Shown here: piece after piece, positions 32,739-43,640 of the stretch | Layout: every line of letters starts with the position of its first letter | How positions within the stretch are numbered: the stretch's first letter is position 1 | Origin: Beta vulgaris subsp. vulgaris | Lineage: Eukaryota > Streptophyta > Magnoliopsida > Caryophyllales > Amaranthaceae | Assembly: GCF_026745355.1 (NCBI RefSeq) | Contig: NC_079202.1 | Coordinates: 31,616,702 to 31,680,701, forward strand | DNA: 64,000 nt | Direction of reading: 5' to 3' | Notes under the pieces: generated by a model | Seen by the model: the letters and a program-made list of their open reading frames with translations, nothing else | The model's database searches: none | What the model was told of the DNA's origin: nothing | Program-made: the position numbers and the translations under genes

Positions 32739-34648
32739 CTACATTATTTTAATTGACTTTGTGCAGAAGTTATAATGTACGTTTATTTATGTGGCATTGT
32801 GTTAGTTGTATTATATGGTTGTCTGCATTGTTCTTATAAAACGGACAATGTATAACTTTTGCGTGTGTTGAGTATATAATGTGATGGTATATTACGTGTA
32901 TATTTATATTACGTTGGTAATAATAATTTTTAGTTTGGAAAACATATATTTATACATATTATTTTTGAACGTTTTACGTGATGCCGGAAAATGTACATTA
33001 TACTAGTAATAGCCTTCGTACATTTTGTTATTTGTTTGGGGAGGTCCGAAAATTCTGATATAGCCATGTTATATGATGAGTTTGGACAGATTTTTATTTG
33101 ATTCTCTTGTAATGTTGCGATAACCAAAGGTCATCTCTTCGTCTACCTTTCTTAGTGACTTTTCAATCATCATCCTTTCACCTTCTTTTCTGAAAATAAA
33201 AATCAGCAACCCTTGATCTTTGTGACTTCATTTCACACCCCATTTTCGACCAACCATTAGAGAGGAAGAGAAAGAGTTCTTCTATCTTCTCGATTTTCGT
33301 CCATTTCTGCACACCCATTTTCTTTGCATCATATCTCCTTTGTTTCTTATCCGAATTGAGCGTGTGAGTAATCAAAATCTATCTACTCGGAAAGATCTTG
33401 CTTGTGATATAATTTGTTTTTGAAGAAAGGGGAAGACGCGACTGCATTTTTCGTTGCAATCAGACGAGTCATCCGATTTTGTTCCCTTTCGCACCTTTAC
33501 GAAAATAATCGTAGACGGAGATCGAACCGTTGAATAGTCTTCAAATTTGGACAGAACATTTACGACATCTTCTTCTTTACTTTGACCGGAGTGATTTGGA
33601 TTTAGAGCTTTTGATCGCCGTGAATCATAGTCGGAACAGAGCAGTGCAAAAGAAGAGTTTTCAACATTCAAGAAAAAGGTAACTAGCGTTTTTCTAGTTC
33701 AGTAGAGTATAGATATTGAACTTAGGTTGTTAGGAATGCGTTAGAGAATGTAGTATCATGCTAGGAAGAACTTAAAAGATTGTATGGTTAAAGTTTCATG
33801 TTGTTGTTGTTGTTGTTTTGGTTGATGATTTGTTATTGTCGTTATGGTTGGTGTTAGAGATTGTTGTTGTTGTTATTATCGTTTTTGTTGGTGTTTGGGG
33901 TTGTTGTTGTTATTATCGTTGTTGTTGGTGTTTGGGGTTAGGTGTTGTTGTGATTACGTTGTTGTTGGTGTTGGGGGTTGGTTGTGGTTGTCATTGTCGT
34001 TATTGTGGGTGTTGGGGTTGGTTGTGGTTGTCATTGTCGTTATTGTGGGTGTTGAGGTTGGTTGTTGTTTGTATTGTCGTTGTTGTTGATGGACTCTGTG
34101 ATGGTTGTTGTTGGTGAGTCATGGACGATACGAGGGTGTTTGGGGTAAGTGTGGGTGTAAGGGAGGCTGGAGTAGGCGAGGATGGCTGGAGCGAGCCATG
34201 GAGGAGCTTTCGTGGATGAGCGAACGAAGCTCGCAAGCCACGGCAGAAGGCTGCTCGCGACTCGCGACGCTGTCAGTCGCGACCCGCGAGCCTCGTCGCA
34301 CCTCACGACGGGTGGTCTGCCCTGGGTCGTGATGTGGTGTCTTTATTTCTTCCTTTTGGTTTACAGCTTGTGTATCTTTGCTTGGTTGGTCTTAGGTAAG
34401 TATGCTAAGGATGTTTGAGTACTTTTTGGGTGGTTTAAGTATTACGTAAAGGGTATGTGTCCTTATGTGTTGGGTAGCCCTTGATTTGAGTCTTGATAAG
34501 TGCCGGTTGTTGGTGTTGGCTATACAAACTCATGTTGGAACCTTGATGGTAAGATTGGTTGAGTTGCGCTCATAACTTGTTCATATTGATGGTTGGATTT
34601 GATTGATGTGTGCTTATCTTGTATGATTGCACATTGTTGATAGAGTAA

Positions 34649-34996
34649 CTCTAGGAACGGTATGGTTCTAGAGGTCTTCATTAGGAAATCCTATGAACGG
34701 TATGGTTCAAGGAGCTCACGTTTGATTATTCTAAGGGCGGTATGGTCCTAGAAATTCAGGCTTGATAACCTAAGGGTGGTATGGTCCTAGGCTTTGGTTA
34801 CTAAACCGTGGGCGGTATGGTCCCTTGGTTACTACGGGTGGTATGATCCGTAGATTATAGCTATTTGAAAAGGGCGGTATAGTTCCTCGAATATGCTGGC
34901 TACTCGAAAAGGGCGGTATGGTTCCTCGAGTATGCAACGTAGGCCTTGGGCGGTATGGTCCAATGAGTCTACTCACAGGCGGTATGGTCTGTTATG
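34649..34996. repeat. Inverted-repeat array with shared core, 3' LTR
   Basis: Second copy of the array at 16415-16770. Core GGCGGTATGGTCC; for example CTACGG/CCGTAG at 34832-34853. One unit reads GTGGGCGGTATGGTCCCTTG here against GTGGGCGGTATTGGTCCATT in the 5' LTR, with pairing kept in a changed form. Confidence 0.87.
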
Positions 34997-35660
34997 TTTG
35001 AGCTTGTGGACAGCATTTGTTGCATTTGTTTGCAACGTTGACCGCATTTGTTACATGGTTGTCGTTGGTGTCTTATAGCGTGTTGGTATTTGGTATTATG
35101 TTTTCTGATGTTGTTTCTAATTATCTAAGCTCTAATTTGTTTCTATTTGAGCTGGGAGAACTACTAGTTACTCCCCACTGATTGTGGAAATTGTTGTATC
35201 TTTGTGCAGATGGTGACACTGTTTAGAGTGGTTCTAGTCTGGTTCGGGGGTGTGTGTGTTCCCCGTGTGAGCAAGGAAAGGGAGCTTGTCATAGTGGATG
35301 AGTATTTCATATCTGGACTTAGGATTAGATACTTAGTTGGTTTAAGTAGCTAATTCTAGTTTTGACATATGTATTGGAACTATGGATTTCAGTTGTCTTG
35401 GTTTTGTTTATATGATTTTGAGATTTTCTTAGTGGTGTTATGACTCTTTGAGACTTGTTGAAGAATGAGGGTATGGGACCTCATCTTCCCTTTTTATTAT
35501 ATGTACTGGAGTTGACTTTTACCTATGATGGGATTCTATTTTAGTTTTGTTCTACTCCTTAGAGTGGCATCTCCGTCTCTTTGAATTTCCGCTGCCATTA
35601 TCTACACCTTTTTCCTTATCTTAAGGCTATGTTCTTCTTGATTTTGGATGGGAAGTTACA

Positions 35661-36735
35661 ACTTTTGTTGATGGATGTAGATTCCTTCTTCTGTTTGCTT
35701 GATTTGCAACCCCAAGAAGAAGTTAAGCTCGCCCATCATACTCATTTCGAATTCTTTACTCATGAGATTAGCAAAGTCCTTGCACAAAGATTCATTAGTG
35801 GCACCAAATATAATATCATCAACATATATTTGAACAACTAATAAATGTTTTCCTTTTGATTTTAAAAACAAGGTTCGATCCAATTTTCCTCTTTTAAACT
35901 CATTTTCAAGAAGGAACTTAGAAAGTCTTTCATACCATGCTCTTGGAGCTTGCTTTAGCCCATAAAGAGCTTTGTCAAGCTTGAAGACATGATTAGGAAA
36001 GTCTTTATTTTCAAAACTCGGAGGTTGTTCTACGAAAACCTCTTCATTTAGATAACCATTTAGAAAAGCACATTTCACATCCATTTGATATAATTTAAAA
36101 CCCATGAAAGCAGCAAATGCAATGAAAATTCTAATTGCTTCCAATCTTGCAACAGGTGGAAAAGTTTCTTCATAATCTATACCTTCCTGCTGATTGTATC
36201 CTTTTACAACTAACCGAGCCTTATTTCTTACTATGGTTCCGAACTCATCCAACTTGTTTCTAAACACCCATTTTAAACCAATAACATTGTTGTGTTTAGG
36301 TTTATGTTCAAGATGCCAAACTTTGTTTCTTTCAAATTGATGAAGTTCATCTTGCATAGCTACAATCCAACCAGCATTAGTGAGAGCTTCTTCATGGTTC
36401 CTGGGTTCCATCATAGAAAGAAAAGCATGAAAAGCACAAAAATTTCTCAATTGAGATATCGTTTGAGTTCCCTTGTTTATATCATTGATTATGAGTTCTA
36501 CATGATGGGAACGATGAGTTTTCCAAGGCTTTGGTTGGAAATCCTGGATGAAAACTTGATTTCTTTGATAATCTTCACTTCCCTGTTCTTGGGAACCAGG
36601 TTCAACAATAGTGGATTCATTCACTTGTGAATCCTCACCTAATTCTTCTCCTTCATTTGGAACATGAAAAGGATGTTGTTCCCTAGGCTTTGTTCCCATG
36701 ACTTCGTCTTCCAAAGTCTCATCAACAAGACACAC
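35661..36735 (-). pseudogene. SIRE reverse transcriptase
   Basis: A long open minus-strand stretch: [114 protein letters not shown] and [18 protein letters not shown] (35815-35826) is intact. The frame runs to the acttt duplication and continues at 14365 without the Tekay insert. An acidic linker precedes the RT. This is the best preserved RT in the window, inactive because the element is split and lacks its 5' end. Confidence 0.94.
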
Positions 36736-37830
36736 TTTCTTCTACACACATAGACCTTTTATTATGAACTCTATAAGCTTTGCTACTAGAAGAGTATCCT
36801 AGAAATACTGCTTCATTACTTCTAGCATCAAATTTTTCAAGATTTTGTTTCCCATTATTATGAACAAAACATTTATATCCAAATGTTCTGAAATATGTAA
36901 TATTGGGTTTTTTTTACCAAAATACAGCTCATAAGGAGTTTTATTTAATAAAGGTCTCACCATGGCACGATTTATAATATGACAAGCAGTATTCACAGCT
37001 TCGGCCCAAAAGTTCATAGGAAGACCACTAGCTATCAACATAGTCCTAGCCATTTCTTCTAATGTTCTATTCTTCCGTTCAACAACCCCATTTTGTTGAG
37101 GTGTTCTATGGGCGGAGAAATTGTGATCTAAGCCATTGTCTCTACTGAAATCATCAAACTTAAAGTTCTCGAATTCTTTGCCATGGTCGGATCTAAGGTG
37201 TAGCAATTTTTGACCACTCAAATTTTGAACTTTCTTTGCAAAGACAAGGAACTCATCATAAGTCTCGTCCTTACTAGAAAGAAAAATAACCCAAGTAAAT
37301 CTAGAGAAGTCATCTACAATAACCAACACATATTTCTTGTCACTCCTACTTTGAATCCTCATTGGTCCACATAAATCCATATGAATCAATTCTAAAGGTC
37401 TTGTGGTACTTACCACATTCTTGGACTTGAAAGAGGACCTAACATGCTTACCTTTAGCGCACGCATCACAAACATGATCTAAATCAAACTTAATTGAAGA
37501 TAAACCTAAAACTAGTTCTTTAGAACGAAGTTTGTCAAGCAAAGAAAAACTAGCATGACCTAGACGCATATGCCATAAAAATGAATCATCATCAATAACA
37601 CTAAGGCATGTAAACTTGTTTTTGAGAACAAGGTTGAGATCCACAACATATGTGTTCTCTTTTCTTGTTCCTTTCAAATAGACATCCTTTGTGCTGTTGT
37701 TGATAATTAAACATTTTTCACTATTAAACTTCACACGGTTCCCTTTATCACAGAATTGGGAAATACACAACAAATTATGCTTCAAACCATCAACTAGAAA
37801 AACGTTATCTATGGAATGTGACGATGACTA
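36736..37830 (-). pseudogene. SIRE integrase
   Basis: The open stretch 37785-36799 shows the zinc region WHMRLGHASFSLLDKLRSKE with HVCDACAKGKHVRSSF. The catalytic core reads HMDLCGPMRIQSRSDKKYVL, HLRSDHGKEFENF and HRTPQQNGVVERKNRTLEEM, so H-H-C-C and D-D-E are all present. The C-terminus continues with YELYFGKKNPI, then a frameshift near 36900 before the linker to RT. Confidence 0.93.
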
Positions 37831-38285
37831 ACCAACTTTGCCCATGGCAACTATGTTACCTTTCTTGTTGTCACCAAAAGTAACACTTCCACCATCATAG
37901 GCTGAGAGTGAGAGAAATCTTGATTTATCTCCAGTAATATGCTTTGAACAACCACTGTTTAGGTACCATGTGTTGTTCCCCCTCACTCCAACCTGCAAGA
38001 AAACTAATTGTTAGAGTTAAGAACCCAATCTTTCTTGGGTTTCTTTCCTTCCGGAACAATAGATTTCTTTTTCCAAGTTACTCTACTTGTTTCCATGTTC
38101 TCGTTAGTGCGACCAAGTCTTTTAGGATAAGAGTTCCTATAGTGACTAGTGTTGCCACAAAACATACAAACTTTATCACTTGGTAAATCAACTCTTTTTT
38201 TAGGTTTTTCGAATTTCTTTTTGTGATTAAAACCAAGACCTTCGGTTCGTTTTGTTTGAGGGTTCTTAATCCAATTTGGTATAGG
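37831..38285 (-). pseudogene. SIRE gag C-terminus and protease remnant
   Basis: Minus strand: TEGLGFNHKKKFEKPKKRVD, LPSDKVCMFCGNTSHYRNSY, then protease-side blocks CSKHITGDKSRFLSLSAYDG and VTFGDNKKGNIVAMGKVG near 37950-37830, where a stop interrupts. The knuckle has Tyr where the last Cys is expected, so zinc binding is probably lost. Everything upstream (gag N-terminus, primer site, 5' LTR) is missing and the frame runs straight into LINE-B ORF1 near 38285. Confidence 0.85.
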
Positions 38286-39210
38286 CTTCCATTCATACTG
38301 GACATCCACCTCCATGACTTTGTCAACTTCATTTATGAACTCTATCTTCTCAGGAAAGTGTTAGTCCAACTTGACCTCAATTAACATTCTCGCATATTGC
38401 AATTTCTCACGTTTGATAGGGGGCTGATCTAGTTTAATTGGATTGCCAATTGTTCTAGCAATTTTAAAAATGCACTGCTCCCCCCAGTATTTGAAACCAA
38501 TTTTCAATTGGATCCATATAGGTAATGTCCTGATCTCCTCTCTCTGAATATCAACATTTGAATCCCAGGCCTTCGTAATCACTGGTTTATGATCAAAAAA
38601 TGGTGTAGTTCCATTCAGAACCATATCACGCTTCTCTATCGATTGAAATCTGACCACAAATGTCCCATGCTTCACTAATGCCACCTTATCCACCCCATGC
38701 TCACGCCAAATTCGTCTAATAAATCCTTCCATGACATGATCAGGAGGATTCGCACCAATAATATAGCAATATGATGCAGAATTCCAGTAATCTACCTCAG
38801 GTTGTATATCCTCTATACCAATTTTAATTAATTTAGGTTTATTCGCATTCATACCATCATCAAAAAGTATCGGAATAGGGTCATTACCTCCAAATTGAAT
38901 CCTACTCATCTATTCTCCAGACTTCAGCTCCTTCGTCTTATTGATCGTTTCAATCCAATCCGAATAATTCACCCTCAGCTCAGATTGATTTTGTAATTCT
39001 CGCAATGAGGATCGTGGTGACAAGATTTCTTCCTGGATGATTTCAGTATTATTATCAATCTCCAGTGCAGATATACCCATGACTTCATCCACTGATTTCA
39101 TCTTTCTATTCGGTGTATCAAGACTAGGACCAGAGTTTTCATTCCTCCTCCTTTTTGAGCACCGGATTTCCCCATACCTCTAGTTGTTCTTGCCATGGCT
39201 ACCACCATAT
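38286..39210 (-). pseudogene. LINE-B 5' portion: ORF1 with DUF4283
   Basis: Nucleic-acid-binding ORF1 of an L1. It starts at about 39196 (MARTTRGMGKSGAQKR, a basic start), then NYSDWIETINKTKELKSGE, a stop, and 38909-38361: MSRIQFGGNDPIPILFDDGM, YIIGANPPDHVMEGFIRRIW, VVRFQSIEKRDMVLNGTTPF, PIWIQLKIGFKYWGEQCIFK. It ends FINEVDKVMEVDVQYEWKPI at about 38290, where LINE-A has its CCHC knuckle next. Here SIRE gag follows in frame. It is taken as the 5' part of the LINE whose 3' part is at 6394-9116 (same strand and subfamily). Confidence 0.85.
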
Positions 39211-39876
39211 AGAGTATGTGGAGATAAAACTAGAGAGAGAAAGTTTTTGAATTAGTTAGAATATTTATTTAGGTCTTGATTAACTGCAAGGCGATAAATA
39301 TTGCAATCAGGCATAAAAAATAATATGTTCATAAAAAATAAGAAAAGAAAGTCTTGCAGAGAGTTAGTATAATATATACAATACTTACAATTGCAGGAAA
39401 ATATTAATAAACTACATCATGAACATACAGAGTATGTGGAGGGAAAACTAGAGAAAGAGAAAGTTTTTGAATTAGTTAGAACATTTATTTAGGTCTTGAT
39501 TAACAACAAGGGGATAAATATTGCAATCAGGCATAAAAAATAATATGTTCATAAAAAATAAGAAAATAAAGTCTTGCAAGGAGTTAGTATAATATATACT
39601 CCCTCCGTCCTCTATTAGTTTACCCCTATTCCTTTTAAGGATGTCCCTTATTAGTTTACCCCTTTCTTTCTTTTGCTGTTTTTGGAATGGGCCCACTATC
39701 TCTCCCTCACCCATACATCCAACTTTAAGTATAAATAATATTTTCTCTCTCTTTGTATGCCCCACAATACTATTCCTCCTAAACCGCTGTGTAAAAGAAA
39801 GGGGTAAACTAATTGAGGACGGAGGGAGTACAATACTTACAATCGCAGGAAAATATTAATAAACTACATCATGAAT
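39211..39876 (+). repeat. 220-bp tandem duplication in copy A part 2, one unit holding a MITE
   Basis: Unit 1 is 39211-39428; unit 2 is 39429-39598 plus 39831-39876. Both start AGAGTATGTGGAG and run through GAATTAGTTAGAA to CTACATCATGAA. Copy B matches from 56718 to 56844. The start of each unit resembles LINE-B 5' UTR, so the duplication may postdate LINE-B. Unit 1 keeps the empty MITE site ATATATACAATAC. Confidence 0.88.
39599..39828. mobile_element. Stowaway MITE
   Basis: 230 bp with terminal inverted repeats CTCCCTCCGTCCTC at both ends, extended as ATTAGTTTACCCC on each side. It is flanked by TA (39597-39598 and 39829-39830). These ends and the TA duplication are typical of Tc1/mariner Stowaway MITEs. 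The adjacent tandem unit (near 39375-39390) has the uninterrupted target. Confidence 0.95.
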
Positions 39877-40162
39877 AGAACGTTAGTAACTTCAAGAAAA
39901 TAAGAAAAATAAAATAAAGTTAGTTAATTTAGTTGGCCATCGGAAATTATACCACCGTCCGGGGTCGTTAATTTGTACGGACCTTGAAAAATTGAATATT
40001 GTATGAGTCTTTAAAAAAAAGATTGGTATTGAACAAGTATCGTGTTTTATTTTTGTAATGTACTTGGTGTTGATGATGAATTGGTATGTTATTATCTAGA
40101 ATATTAATTTATAGTAGCGGTCTTAAGAAGATTAGTATTTAGGCATTGACTTAGGGGGTTTG
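39864..40162 (+). repeat. Duplicated segment, copy A part 3
   Basis: Homologous to 59063-59366, from CTACATCATGAATAG to GACTTAGGGGGTT. Non-coding. It ends in the left target duplication of LINE-C (40148-40162, gacttagggggtttg). Confidence 0.9.
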
Positions 40163-40477
40163 GATGAGAGAAAAAAATATCTTTTGCACTCTAGGAAAAC
40201 CCTAAAAGTTAGGGAGAGAAACCCTCTCGAGAAACGAGAGAAGCCGACATCATCATCACTCCCGCCGCAATACTGCAATTTCCCCTACAGATCAAATCAC
40301 ATCCAGCCGGCAAATTCCTTCTAATTTCGCCAAGTGGCGTTCATGCACACTTTCAATCACCGCATTCTGTTTCCTTAAGCGGATTGAAATCCTTTAATCC
40401 AATCCTACCAAATTTTGTTTACTTTCCAAAACTTTGAATTTCGCCTTTTACCATCATTTACTCAGTTTTTCTTTACA

Positions 40478-42865
40478 ATGAATGAAACCAACGCAAATTC
40501 CAATCATTCTCGTACAAGACCCATGCATACCTCTCATCAACGAAATGCTTTTCAGCGTATAGGGATTCTTATCCATCATCCGCCCACCAATATGCTAACG
40601 AATATCAGATGGTCACATGCGGTTGTAGGTATGTTCTTTGACAACTCACCTCCAAACACGAGTTTCGTCTATAATATTATCAATAATCCTTAGGAAACGA
40701 GAGAATCAATCCAAGTATTTCGTACGGGTCCGTATTTCGTCCTAGAATGTCAAACCCTTCTTGACCGGGATGCTATACTTACTCTCAACACAACCTTTAT
40801 CGACGGCAAGGTCATCACCTTCCGACCTATTCCCGAAAACCAAATTCCAGCAAGCATAAATTTTAATATGGCGCGTATTTGGGTGCGCATTCAAGACCTG
40901 CCATGGGGATATATGAACACGGAATGGACGGTTCGAGTGCTCAGTCATGTTGGTTAGGTCGAAGCCATTGATAGTGAAGGACCGGGTTTACCACAACAGC
41001 CGTATCTCAGAGCAAGGTTAGTCATTGATATTACAAAGCCTCTTATTCCAGGATGTTTTCTCCCTTTAGATGTGAATCGTGTGGCCTGGGTCTATTTTTG
41101 CTACGAAGGTATTTTCAAGTTCTGTAAAGATTGTGGTTGTGTAGGTCATAATACTAGTAGGTGTCCTTTATCTTTGTACAAAGCTCAAAGGTTAATTAGC
41201 TCTCATATGCAAGATTTTGAAGATCATGGCATGTTAGTCCTTCAAACTCATGAGGGTTTTCCTTTATACTCTAATTTAGTTAGAGGGCTTATAGATCAGT
41301 TTATTCATCGTAACCCACGGGTTAATCTGCTTCGTATGAGACCTTTTTTACCACCTAGTCAGGACCCTTATTTATTCCCTCATCTATACATGCAAGGTCA
41401 GTTTTCTTCCGACTCCTCGTCGGATGAGTTTTTTTATGCTTCGCCAGGTTTTGTTAGGGATGTTGAGAAATTTCAGAATATTTCACGAGTGGTTTTTGAT
41501 AACGCTGTCTACCCCTCACAATATGAACACCACCCTCATCCAGTTAATGTTAATTCCCAGATTAATGCTAGGCCTAGCCCAGGTAGACGCTTTGGTTTAG
41601 GACCGGATACCAGTGGATTTGAAATTCCTACTTCACAAAATATCAACGAACCTAACACCAATTTGGACCTAAAGTAGCTACCTAGTCCAACACCCATAAA
41701 CCAGAACTATAATGGACTTTCGCATCCTCATCCGCCAACATCTGGACCTGTTACTTTGGCCCAAAATCTGACTCATCAGACCACACACGAGACTACTACG
41801 ACTAGCTTTAGACTAGGGGGTACAGATCTGGAAAGAAGAGCTTCATGGGCTCGGGGTCCGTTTCACTTGTTTAATGGTGCCCATATTCCCCCCCCCCCTT
41901 CTGCTAGTGCAATTCAGCCTCCAAGAACTACATTAGCAAGTCTTTTGGCTTATGTTAGGGTTATGCAACCTCTAGGACCGGATGAATCTGGCCCTAGTAA
42001 CTGGATAGAAAGGAATGCAGTTATAGCTAACATGTAGGTTAATGAGAATATAGCTATGGAGCAACAATCGGATAATTTCAGGGAGGGTTTTCAAGAGAGC
42101 GAGTCGGCTAAGCTGAGAAACATTGCAAATTTCATCAACAACAGGTTTCGTATATCACCTCCATTTTTCGCAGATGTTTTTAACCCTCTTTTGCAGGCTA
42201 ATATAGGAAATGGTGCTGATCGAGAGTCGACTCCACCTGATGAAAATTACTCTCCCACCTCACCATTGAATATAACGTGGAGCGACTCAAGTGGTAGTCT
42301 GGGTATGGACACTGATAGTGATGAGTTAACGTCTGCTCACCCTCTTGTTTTAGCTCTATCGGCGCAACCAGCAATGTTCAGCGGGAAAAAAAAGAAGGAA
42401 TGGGGACACAGATCATGCACATTCAATGGAGAGTTACTTTCTCTTTTCAGGTACTAATGATCAAATTAAAAGGAAGAAATGGGCAAAGAGGTATGAGTAA
42501 TGGAAAGGATGCTTCACTATGCAACGTCATATTTTGGGGAAAAGCACATTGGGTACAAGTCTTACTGATGTTTCTATGGCTCGGATTCTAGGAGTTTAAC
42601 CAGGTCAAATGACAGTTACAGGAGATAACAGGAAGAGGGAAGCAAAATCATCTCTGCTTGACCCAAATCGAAACTGGATCCTAAAGAAGTGCAAAAAATC
42701 TGGAACTTCGTAACAAGAGGGATTTAGGTACCAGTCTTATGGGGGACCGAGAGAGGAGGATCAGATAATGGCTGAAAGGGACACTCAATTTGCTCGAGAC
42801 AAGTCAGATGAAGAGGACGATACCAGTAGGGACGTGGTTGATCGAAACCAACCACAACAGTTGCC
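40478..42865 (+). pseudogene. LINE-C ORF1 (DUF4283, CCHC)
   Basis: Starts MNETNANSNHSRTRPMHTSH at 40478. It breaks at 40692 and continues out of frame with FRTGPYFVLECQTLLDRDAI, ITFRPIPENQIPASI, ARIWVRIQDLPWGYM and RLVIDITKPLIPGCFLPLD. The zinc knuckle CKDCGCVGHNTSRC is at 41123-41164. A long Pro/Ser/Asn-rich tail (41170-42600) follows, with TSPLNITWSDSSGSLGMDTD near 42255. It binds element RNA in plant L1s. Stops at 41675 and 42035 mark decay. Confidence 0.85.
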
Positions 42866-43640
42866 ATGAGTATAATGTCGTGGAATTGTCGAGGACTGAA
42901 TGCTAGTGATAGTCCGACAATACCCTATCATCATTGGCTGTTATCACAGTTTAAGCCTGCTTTTTATTTCTGCAAGAAACAAAATGTAGTGTAATGAATG
43001 TACATAAGATGCTTCTGGACACTAATCCGATATCTTGCCAGGGGGTAGATGCTAATGAAACACGGGGGGTTTAGCTCTTTTTTGTTGGGGTCCCTATGAT
43101 GTAGATATAGTAGAAAGATCCAGTAGTTTTTTGTTTTGTAAGATATCGGCTATGAATGGCAAGATATGGTACTGTATGTTCTTGTATGGAGCCTCGCAGC
43201 ATCAATATCGAGCATCTCAATGGCAACAGTTTTTTCAACTATTGCACTCTCATACTCACTTCTTGATTATCGGGGATATAAATCAACTTGATCAATACTC
43301 TGACAAAATTGGAGGTAGTCACATTATTCGTGGCTGGGAAGATATAGTGAATCGGAAAATTCGTCTTCAACTCCAAGATATTCCTTTTACGGGACCTCGT
43401 TTCACCTGGACAAACAACAGAGAAAACAAACACCTAATCATGGAACGTCTCGATCGAGCTTATGCGTCTTTGGATTGGATTAATGACTACCCGGAAACTT
43501 GTCTTCGCAACTTACCGATCACCTTCTCAGACCATGGGCCGATTTTTTTAAAAATTTCGGATGAAGCTCCAAGGATTAAAAGACCATATCAGGTCGAAAA
43601 ATTGGAGCTTGCCTTTCAAGGAGGTAAGAGATATGGTGCA
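42866..43640 (+). pseudogene. LINE-C ORF2 endonuclease
   Basis: ORF2 probably starts at ATG 42866 (MSIMSWNCRGLNASD, with the catalytic Asn in NCRG). After frameshifts, 43131-43721 gives YCMFLYGASQHQYRASQWQQ, HFLIIGDINQLDQYSDKIGG, DIPFTGPRFTWTNNRENKHL, MERLDRAYASLDWI and ITFSDHGPIFLKI. GDIN (usually GDFN) and SDH are the catalytic blocks. The final Asp-His pair is intact. The ETK block near 42985 survives only as fragments. Confidence 0.88.
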
